Virus record (IMG/VR): IMGVR_UViG_3300004097_000017
Coordinates: 1-40,968 of that record
Strand: one strand, 5' to 3'
Source: a virus
DNA length: 40,968 nucleotides
Every line of letters starts with the position of its first letter. Positions within the stretch are counted from its first letter, which is position 1. The notes beneath the pieces are model-generated. The model saw only the letters and a list, made by a program, of their open reading frames with translations. It did no database searches and was not told where the DNA came from. Of this stretch, positions 35,020 through 40,968 are shown piece after piece. The position numbers and the translations under genes are program-made.

Positions 35020-35039
35020 TTACACAACTTATTGTGTAA
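35020..35039. promoter_or_regulatory. Perfect palindrome TTACACAA-CTTA-TTGTGTAA before the tape measure gene
   Basis: Two exact 8-base arms with a 4-base loop in the 75-base gap ahead of the tape measure gene. The right arm contains the GTGTAA word on the plus strand, 38 bases before the ATG. It could be a promoter, an operator, or a weak hairpin ending the upstream transcript, although no T run follows. Confidence 0.4.
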
Positions 35040-35077
35040 CTATAACTGACTTTTATACATAAAAAGGAATAAGGAAA

Positions 35078-38000
35078 ATGGCAGGAATTAGGGTAAATAT
35101 TAGGGCTCAAGTGCCCCAGTCGGATTTAAACCGTGTTGAAATGCAATTCAACAAGGTTATGAATCGCATGTCTGGGAAGGAAGTAGCATTTAATATTAAT
35201 GGAAGAAGTTTTACTCAGCCATTGGGGAGAATTACCGCACAGGCGAATGAGTTTACTAAATCTCTGGAAGCCTCTAATGCCCGTGTTATAGCCTTCGGTG
35301 CATCTGTTGGAATTATTAATGCTGTAAGTGACGCCTTTAAGGGGCTTGTTGCAGAGACTATAAAGTTTGAAAAGACATTGGGTGACATCAATGTCATATT
35401 AAATTCGTCAAACCAGGGTTTGCAGAAGTTTGGGGATAACCTTTTTAGGGTGGCTAAAAATACCGCACAAAGTTTTAATGTAGTTGCTACGGCTGCTCTC
35501 GAGTTTTCCAGGCAAGGTTTATCCATGGAGGAAACCCTCAAGAGGACAAATGATGCCTTGATACTAACAAGGTTAACTAGTTTAAAGGCGGAAGAAGCTG
35601 TGGCTGGATTAACGGCTGCAGTAAATGCTTTTGCTGAGACTGGCCTAACCACTACAAACATTATTGATAAATTAGCTGCTGTCGATGTTAGGTTTGCTGT
35701 TAGTTCCGAAGATCTGATTCACGCCTTAGAGAGAACTGGCGCTGTCGCTATTGATGCTGGAGTAGAGCTTAACGATTTAATAGGTTTGGTTACAGCCCTA
35801 CAGCAGACTACTGCTCGTGGTGGTGCTGTTATTGGTAATGGATTGAAAACTATTTTTACTAGAATACAAAGACCTGAAGCTATCAGACAGATAGAAGAAC
35901 TTGGAGTCAGTGTTAGGAATTTAACTGGAGCAGTTTTACCTGCTGATAAAATATTGCTAAATATGGCTAAGTCTTTTGACAAGCTGACCCAATCACAACA
36001 ATCAAATGTGGTGCAGTTTTCGGCTGGAATATTTCAGGCCAATGTTTTTCGAGCCGCATTAAGAGATTTAGCGAAAGATTCAAGTTTGTATGAGCAAGCG
36101 TCTAAAGTTGCTGGAGATGCAGCTGGAGAAGCCGCACTTAAAAATGAAAAGTTAAATAAAACTTTAGCTGCATTAGCATCTCAAAGCTCAAGTGCAGTAA
36201 GAGAGCTCGCTGGAGTGCTTGGTGAACTAATGATTAAGCCTGAATTGGGTACATTCATGGAAGGCTTCCTTAGTACTGTCGAAGGTTTAAAGAATGCACT
36301 GGGAGGAGGGGAAGAAGAGGGAAGTACATTTGCGAAAGGTTTTGTTAGGGGTATAGGTAATATTTTAACTGGACCTGGTCTTTTGGCATTTGGTGCAGTA
36401 TTTATTAAGATGTTGATGAATGTAGGTAAATTTGCTAGCCAGAGTATTAAAGATGTATTGGGGATCGTGGATAAGAAGGAGAAAGTTAGGCAGATAGAAG
36501 AGGCTATTGTTAAGGTATTGTCCCAGAATAAATCAATACAGGAAGGCCTTAATGAGCTAGAGGGGGATCGAGTTGGGCAAGAACAATTTATGCTAAAAAT
36601 TATTGAGGCTCAAACCAATGCAATGGTTAAGCAAAAACAAATAGCCGCCTCATTATCGAGCCCTTTGCTGAGGGCTGGAATCAGTACTGACTTAACAGTA
36701 GACTCGAGCGACTTTGTGGACTTAGATAAAAATGCTAAGATTGATAGCTTTGGGGCAAAGGGTGTTATACCAAGAACTACGGTACAAAGAGAAAAACAAG
36801 GAGCAATGAGTGCGGGATATCAGCCTGGACCAGTAGACTCAATGGAGGTAAAAGGCATGGGAAGGGTTGTTTACAATAAAGCTGAAACAGTTAAGCAATT
36901 CCCTGGAATGGATCAACCAGCAATTATGCCCCCAAGTTCCAGCCGAGCAGGACAGACCTATAAGAAAAATTTCAACAAGCAACATGGGTTCGACCCGTAT
37001 AGCGAATTAAGTGCTCAAAAATATTCTGGCTTTATACCTAACTATGCAAAAGTTGGATTGAAAAATAATGTTACGGAGAATCAAGAGAGAATGCATCTAA
37101 GGGGAACTCCTTATCAGAACTTGCCAGATTATGTATTAAAGGACATCGGGGGAGCGGGTAACCTGGCAGGAGCTAATATAAAGTTTAAAGTCAAGACATC
37201 AAGCTTTACAGGTAAAATAGGTAATATAGGTAAATATTTAAATGCACTTGGTGTAGATGATGTGGAGACCACAATACCTTTTGATTTTGTTGATGTTCCA
37301 GTAACTAGTAAGGGTAGAATGACAAAGGCTGCAAAAGTTGGACTCACCACTGGCACCACAAAGCAAAGAGGTAACTATGCAGAAAGTCAGTTTCTTAAAT
37401 CGGATGCGGGGAAGGGCTATTTCTCAACCGCTGCAGACGATCAGTCTGTTGTTGATGGTATTAGTGAAGGAGGCGCTCCTACAGAGGTTAAGGCTGCAAG
37501 TATTGACCTTCAGAATATTTTATCAAAAAGTATAAGGAGATACTCTAATCAAAAATTTAGAGAAACATTAATGAGTGTTGTATCTCACCATAAAGATGTC
37601 GCAAGATCAACAATACCTAATAATTTAGTAGACGGATTCAGTACTAATGGTGAAATAGCTGACGCATTATCTGGCTCAGTAGCAAGGTTAGAAGAAGATA
37701 GTATAGTTAAAAACTTGAGTACTCTGGCAAGAATGGGGCAATATACTATTCCTGGAATGACTCCCGAAGAAGTTAAATCTTCTATCCATAAGCAATCTTT
37801 CAGGCAGGACCTTTTGTCTAGTGGCGTGGGTCAGGACGAGAAAGACCTTCTTATAAGTTACGGAATGAGTGGTGGACTGATACCTAACTTTGCTGCTCAG
37901 AAAAAAACCATGACAAACGATTGGTATGACTTTGATGAGACTTTAGCCACCTATCCTGAGACCGTGACTTCTGACGATTTATTTCATGCAGAATCCGCGC

Positions 38001-40968
38001 GGCTTGCTAGGCCAACTGATCTAGCGAAATCACTAGCAAAATCGCTTAAGGGTAAACCCCTTAATGTTATGACCGCAAGAGCTGGGGAGTCAAGACCTTT
38101 TATTAGTGATAAGTTGAAATCTTGGGATATAAATCCTGGCAGGATAATAACAACTGGAAACATTAAGAATAACCAGACTCCTGCTCAGAAAAAAGCCATG
38201 ATTCTTGAAGACATGTGGAAGAAAAATGGAGGGCGGTACAATTTGACAGACGATGCTCCTGAGAATATTGCAGCAATTGAGGCTTTAGGTAACAAAGACA
38301 TAATGGGGAAATTACATTTGTTTGATGGGCAAAGTGCAGGCAGGGGTAGTGGTAATTCAGGGGGTCTTATTCCTAATTTTATAAAATGGTCTGATAGGCC
38401 AGGCGGGGGTAGTAAGATCCCGAAACCAGATAACCCAGGACTTTACAGTAAGGAGGAAGTCGAAGAGCTTAAGAGTATGGGTTACAAAAGAACAGATAGT
38501 CATGGTTGGCATTTTGCCAAGCCTACTGGTCTTAAGCATACACCTCCAACAACTTCGTCTCCTTTTGGTCTGGCTGGACCAGTATCATTTGACTTTTTAA
38601 GCAGAATGATTCAGCACGATAGGGAAATGTATAGCATACCAAACCGAGGTGGTGATAATGCTAATCTGGATGAATTAGGGCAGAGCCTCATTAAGGGTCA
38701 AAAAAATGCCGCTATTATAGGTTATGATTCGTCAGTAAATAAAATGCAACTCATTGAGGGTAACCACAGGGTTGCAGCATTAGGTAGGTTAAACAAAGAC
38801 AGAGCTAAGACTCAAAAATTTTACACAGGCATGCATGCTTATGTGTCTGGCGTACCACTAAGAGATCCTTCGCAGATGGATCATGCCGCAGGCTTCGTGA
38901 ACCAGCAAATTTATCCACCAAAAGTTCCAGATGATATAATTGAAGCTAAAAAGGATCCGTATAGAGGTCCAGGTCAATTTGTTCAAGGGTCTTGGGCTCC
39001 AAGCGATTTCGGTATACCAAATTTTGCAGGTGACGAATTTTGGGACAATGGATATTTTCGAGAAAAAACTAAGGTTATATCTGACAAGGAAACTGGAACA
39101 ACATTAAAATATAAGAACTTATCTCCTGGCTATGCAGATATTTCACATATCCAGCAAGGAGAGAGCGGGAAAAAGGGAGGGGCATTTAGAAACTTTAATA
39201 AACTAGCCTCCCAATACGATTCAATTGGGTCAGGGTTCTTGACTCCTCAGCGTGCAGGAGTTGGGCCAACACCTTGGGCGAAATTAGTTCACATGTTCCC
39301 TCAAATGAAGAACAGAATACAGGAGGGTATGGAAACAATGGGGGAGTTCAGAATAGATGAAACAGAAATTCCTTTTAAAAGTCTAGTGGGTTTAAAAAGG
39401 GACTACGGATCATTAGTAAGAGAAATGCCTGACATTGAAACTTTTGTAGAAAATTACGGTAACGGGCCATTTTTTGATGAAGGAGTGGCTCTAGAGAACC
39501 TGTCAACATATAAAGTAAAGGGTAAGGGGGACGGCGCTGCTGGATTTAAATCAAAAGGTTTAGTGCCTAACTTTTTTAATCCAATAGAAGGTTTAAGTAA
39601 AACTTATAAAAGAATTTCAGGGTCGAGCAACCCAGATAAGGTTGTCCTTACGAACAAGGTAGATCATGTTATGCCTAAAAAAGAAGGCGAGACTTGGCCG
39701 ATGTATGAGGATAGGCATTTGCAGTATCTTAATAGTAAGGGTATTAATGTGCAGGATGGAAATAGTCTTAATTACGGCAAGACCTCTGCGGTAGATGGGT
39801 TTGAGCCACCCTCTTCCACTTCTGGAAAAGATGTATTCTTGAATTTATCTGAGGCTAAAAGTGGAAAGTTCAGGAATATACTTGTTGGTGATAAATTTAT
39901 TAGAGGTCCGTATGAAAACATGGAAAGTGACAGTACGCTCTGGGGGGCAAACCAGTCCCCCTTTGAGAACCCATTAAAGCAAACCATACATGTAACTGGT
40001 CACCTCGTAAAGTCAAAAGCTAAAGGTTTAGTACCAAATTTTGTAGACTTAGAAAAGGTAAAGCAATTAGCGGCAAGAGGAGTTGGAGGAGAAAAAGCAA
40101 ACGCTCAAAGAATTTTAAATAAAAGATCTATTAAATCTAAAAATATGTTTCATGATATTATTCTTGATTCGTTTTTAGATAACCCTAATCAGGACTATCC
40201 TCCTGGTACATCTATAGTTGACCATTTAATATCACTAGGCTATGATGAAAAACAAATAAGATCTGCTGCTAAAAACCCAAAAGGTTACAGAAGGGCAGCG
40301 GAAGGGCTGATACCTAATTTTGAAAATGTACACTTAAAGAGGGGACAGACTGATCCAGATGCGCCCCTCATGGAGCCTAGTATTAATCCGTTACTTTTTG
40401 AGCCTATACTCTCAGCTAACACACCAGATGATGTTTATCAAAAGCTATTGAGTTTTATGCAGGCTCATGCTACTGGGGGTTTTTCAGGCAGGTCATCTGT
40501 GGGCACAACAGGTCAACTTGGTAAAAAACTAGAAGACTATATAAGTAAATCTTTTCTGCACTCTAGTGGAGCTTTTGAGACTTGGGACGAGGATAGCGAC
40601 CCTTATTCTGAGAAGTGGATTAACAGTGAAGGTTTAGCGGCTGATCAGGTCCATTCTTCTGGAATGATGAACATAGGGTCAGGGGCCGTTTCCTTTACAA
40701 CTAGGGACGCAATAGCAGATCAATTTCACAAGTCAAAAAAAGACGGAGGAAAATCAAAGGGTAAGGTACATGAGTTGACGGTTCCTCGAAAAAATATCTT
40801 TGGTAAAAAGAAATTACTAAGGATGCTGAACATGGGAGCCAAGCCACCTCACTATCCAATGGTTGATAAGCTTAAAAGTTCAATAAAAAACGGTTCATTT
40901 TCTGACTACTGGAAAAATAAAGGTGGGCTGTTCATGAATATTGACGGAGAAAGAAATGATCGCAGTTT
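35078..40968 (+). CDS. Tape measure protein with embedded enzyme-like domains (C-terminus outside window)
   Basis: I translated the frame from the ATG at 35078 to the window end: 1963 codons with no stop, so the gene is partial. Residues of about 1-470 are a classical TMP core: SRQGLSMEETLKRTNDALI, then AGLTAAVNAFAETGLTT and GGAVIGNGLKTIFTRIQR. Hydrophobic helices follow near 425-450 (ILTGPGLLAFGAVFIKMLM) and a coiled coil near 470-530. From residue 560 on, domain-sized blocks alternate with the motif G-[FLV]-[IV]-P-N-F or variants at 562, 651, 933, 1096, 1312, 1494, 1650 and 1743. Blocks show nuclease, HAD, ParB-like, possible GNAT and ADP-ribosyltransferase signatures. The ribosome-binding site is AAGGA. 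TMPs set tail length and are ejected into the host with DNA, so these blocks could be delivered effectors. Confidence 0.85.
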   Translation, partial: MAGIRVNIRAQVPQSDLNRVEMQFNKVMNRMSGKEVAFNINGRSFTQPLGRITAQANEFTKSLEASNARVIAFGASVGIINAVSDAFKGLVAETIKFEKTLGDINVILNSSNQGLQKFGDNLFRVAKNTAQSFNVVATAALEFSRQGLSMEETLKRTNDALILTRLTSLKAEEAVAGLTAAVNAFAETGLTTTNIIDKLAAVDVRFAVSSEDLIHALERTGAVAIDAGVELNDLIGLVTALQQTTARGGAVIGNGLKTIFTRIQRPEAIRQIEELGVSVRNLTGAVLPADKILLNMAKSFDKLTQSQQSNVVQFSAGIFQANVFRAALRDLAKDSSLYEQASKVAGDAAGEAALKNEKLNKTLAALASQSSSAVRELAGVLGELMIKPELGTFMEGFLSTVEGLKNALGGGEEEGSTFAKGFVRGIGNILTGPGLLAFGAVFIKMLMNVGKFASQSIKDVLGIVDKKEKVRQIEEAIVKVLSQNKSIQEGLNELEGDRVGQEQFMLKIIEAQTNAMVKQKQIAASLSSPLLRAGISTDLTVDSSDFVDLDKNAKIDSFGAKGVIPRTTVQREKQGAMSAGYQPGPVDSMEVKGMGRVVYNKAETVKQFPGMDQPAIMPPSSSRAGQTYKKNFNKQHGFDPYSELSAQKYSGFIPNYAKVGLKNNVTENQERMHLRGTPYQNLPDYVLKDIGGAGNLAGANIKFKVKTSSFTGKIGNIGKYLNALGVDDVETTIPFDFVDVPVTSKGRMTKAAKVGLTTGTTKQRGNYAESQFLKSDAGKGYFSTAADDQSVVDGISEGGAPTEVKAASIDLQNILSKSIRRYSNQKFRETLMSVVSHHKDVARSTIPNNLVDGFSTNGEIADALSGSVARLEEDSIVKNLSTLARMGQYTIPGMTPEEVKSSIHKQSFRQDLLSSGVGQDEKDLLISYGMSGGLIPNFAAQKKTMTNDWYDFDETLATYPETVTSDDLFHAESARLARPTDLAKSLAKSLKGKPLNVMTARAGESRPFISDKLKSWDINPGRIITTGNIKNNQTPAQKKAMILEDMWKKNGGRYNLTDDAPENIAAIEALGNKDIMGKLHLFDGQSAGRGSGNSGGLIPNFIKWSDRPGGGSKIPKPDNPGLYSKEEVEELKSMGYKRTDSHGWHFAKPTGLKHTPPTTSSPFGLAGPVSFDFLSRMIQHDREMYSIPNRGGDNANLDELGQSLIKGQKNAAIIGYDSSVNKMQLIEGNHRVAALGRLNKDRAKTQKFYTGMHAYVSGVPLRDPSQMDHAAGFVNQQIYPPKVPDDIIEAKKDPYRGPGQFVQGSWAPSDFGIPNFAGDEFWDNGYFREKTKVISDKETGTTLKYKNLSPGYADISHIQQGESGKKGGAFRNFNKLASQYDSIGSGFLTPQRAGVGPTPWAKLVHMFPQMKNRIQEGMETMGEFRIDETEIPFKSLVGLKRDYGSLVREMPDIETFVENYGNGPFFDEGVALENLSTYKVKGKGDGAAGFKSKGLVPNFFNPIEGLSKTYKRISGSSNPDKVVLTNKVDHVMPKKEGETWPMYEDRHLQYLNSKGINVQDGNSLNYGKTSAVDGFEPPSSTSGKDVFLNLSEAKSGKFRNILVGDKFIRGPYENMESDSTLWGANQSPFENPLKQTIHVTGHLVKSKAKGLVPNFVDLEKVKQLAARGVGGEKANAQRILNKRSIKSKNMFHDIILDSFLDNPNQDYPPGTSIVDHLISLGYDEKQIRSAAKNPKGYRRAAEGLIPNFENVHLKRGQTDPDAPLMEPSINPLLFEPILSANTPDDVYQKLLSFMQAHATGGFSGRSSVGTTGQLGKKLEDYISKSFLHSSGAFETWDEDSDPYSEKWINSEGLAADQVHSSGMMNIGSGAVSFTTRDAIADQFHKSKKDGGKSKGKVHELTVPRKNIFGKKKLLRMLNMGAKPPHYPMVDKLKSSIKNGSFSDYWKNKGGLFMNIDGERNDRS
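37049..37870 (+). other. TMP block 2: PD-(D/E)XK nuclease-like domain (residues 658-931)
   Basis: Inside the tape measure protein between two motif copies. The helix NYAESQF supplies Glu769, then SVVDGI gives Asp793, and TEVKA gives Glu803-x-Lys805. Order and the ten-residue gap between Asp and E-x-K match the PD-(D/E)XK core. A helical region of about 100 residues follows. If active, this would cut DNA or RNA. Confidence 0.55.
37895..38359 (+). other. TMP block 3: HAD-superfamily phosphatase-like domain (residues 940-1094)
   Basis: All four HAD motifs are present in order: DFDET (Asp951, Asp953, Thr955), MTARAG (Thr999, Arg1001), a Lys in AQKKAMILED (1038/1039) and LTDDAPEN (Asp1058, Asp1059, Asn1063). 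The 155-residue length fits a compact HAD without a cap. Substrate is unknown; polynucleotide or nucleotide phosphatases of phages are in this superfamily. Confidence 0.72.
38384..39010 (+). other. TMP block 4: ParB/sulfiredoxin-like domain (residues 1103-1311)
   Basis: The segment AAIIGYDSSVNKMQLIEGNH continues into RVAALGRL. This matches the ParB/Srx signature: two strands, then [DE]GN-H-R-xxA (Glu1227, Gly1228, Asn1229, His1230, Arg1231). Members of the fold bind or cleave nucleic acid or use nucleotides. The first 90 residues of the block are not recognised. Confidence 0.5.
39029..39556 (+). other. TMP block 5: possible GNAT acetyltransferase-like domain (residues 1318-1493)
   Basis: Strands KVISDKETGTTLKYKN and YADISHIQ precede a glycine loop QQGESGKKGGAFRNFNKLA (from Gln1359), where GNAT enzymes place the acetyl-CoA loop and following helix. 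The helix is followed by SGFLTPQR and a PWAKLVHMFP segment, similar to the late GNAT strands. The loop is not a perfect Q/RxxGxG/A, so the call is weak. Confidence 0.3.
39575..40024 (+). other. TMP block 6: unrecognised domain (residues 1500-1649)
   Basis: A mixed alpha/beta block with segments DKVVLTNKVDHVMPKKEGE and GKDVFLNLSEAKSGKFRNIL, bounded by two GLVPNF motifs. No family recognised. Its boundaries make it a separate domain candidate. Confidence 0.4.
40043..40303 (+). other. TMP block 7: small helical block (residues 1656-1742)
   Basis: An 87-residue helical block with KVKQLAARGVGGEKANAQRI near its start, a pattern reminiscent of short helical domains of the DUF2786 type. It is the smallest of the motif-bounded blocks apart from block 1. 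Function unknown. Confidence 0.3.
40322..40966 (+). other. TMP block 8: ADP-ribosyltransferase-like domain (from residue 1749, continues past window)
   Basis: The strand VHLKRG (Arg1755) fits the first R-motif of ADP-ribosyltransferases. AVSFTTRDAIADQFHKSKKD fits the S-T-S strand and its helix (Ser1872, Thr1874), and KVHELTVPRKNIF the following strands. The catalytic Glu would lie downstream, possibly beyond the window. Phage ARTs such as T4 Alt are injected with DNA and modify host RNA polymerase, which would suit a TMP cargo. Confidence 0.5.

Larger units (their letters stand above)
36761..40324 (+). repeat. Dispersed G-[FLV]-[IV]-P-N-F motif, eight copies
   Basis: In-frame copies are GVIPRT (residue 562, degenerate), GFIPNYA (651), GLIPNFA (933), GLIPNFI (1096), GIPNFA (1312), GLVPNFF (1494), GLVPNFV (1650) and GLIPNFE (1743). 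Spacing is 89, 282, 163, 216, 182, 156 and 93 residues, the size of single domains. The residue before the Gly is mostly Gly, Lys, Glu or Ser. The nucleotide sequences vary by synonymous changes, so selection acts on the peptide. Confidence 0.9.

Noticed and set aside
1-40968. CRISPR array, tRNA genes, insertion sequences, integrase
   Set aside because: No regularly spaced direct repeats, cloverleaf-like segments, transposase or recombinase motifs were seen; a dedicated tRNA scan was not possible here.

Overview
The window is one contiguous piece of a tailed double-stranded DNA phage genome (Caudoviricetes). It is AT-rich and gene-dense: genes overlap by a few bases or are separated by tens of bases, with no tRNA, rRNA, insertion sequence or CRISPR array seen. 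The clearest families are a PhoH-type ATPase, a sigma-like transcription factor, TerL, portal, prohead protease/scaffold, an HK97-fold-like capsid protein, tail-tube-like proteins, tail fibres (one with an S74 intramolecular chaperone) and a giant tape measure protein. No tail sheath was recognised, so a siphovirus-like tail is favoured but not proven. Many genes lack a Shine-Dalgarno sequence and have A/T-rich leaders. That habit, together with thrombospondin-3/LamG/InlB-type adhesion domains, fits a phage of an aquatic, possibly Bacteroidota-like host; this host guess is inference only.

Layout. 1-712 (minus): a partial beta-rich protein and a small ORF. 795-4871 (plus): PhoH, a membrane-anchored GAF-like protein, a zinc ribbon, a sigma-like factor with a four-cysteine insert, two uncharacterised proteins and an SNase-like nuclease. 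4889-9781: zinc-finger/ERCC4 nuclease, TerL, portal. 9808-13164: protease-scaffold, probable decoration protein, major capsid protein, then a clear intrinsic terminator. 13298-17356: a SAP-like protein, two fibre/spike proteins and a fibre-assembly-like protein. 17353-20789 (minus): an inverted operon of two probable neck/tail-completion proteins, a structural protein with polyproline and GSGPQ repeats, and a glycosidase-like beta-propeller. 20858-25480: probable tail assembly chaperones, an S74 fibre and small structural proteins. 25538-31944: three tail-tube-like paralogues and an Ala-rich structural protein. 31941-35002: two adhesin-like proteins (FN3-like, Ca-binding repeats, InlB-like, LamG). 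35078-end: the tape measure protein, at least 1963 residues and still open at the window edge.

The most unusual feature is the tape measure protein. After a normal TMP core it becomes a string of globular-looking segments punctuated by eight copies of a short motif, G-[FLV]-[IV]-P-N-F or close variants. The segments between motifs carry signatures of a PD-(D/E)XK nuclease, a HAD phosphatase, a ParB/Srx-like fold, possibly a GNAT acetyltransferase, and an ADP-ribosyltransferase. I read this as a cargo-carrying tape measure that may deliver several effector enzymes into the host with the DNA. This is inference from motifs and was not tested.

A second theme is a recurrent AGTGTAA/GTGTAT element at about ten gene starts, in both orientations, either 8-11 or 29-30 bases before the start codon. 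It is a candidate phage promoter, possibly read by the encoded sigma-like factor.
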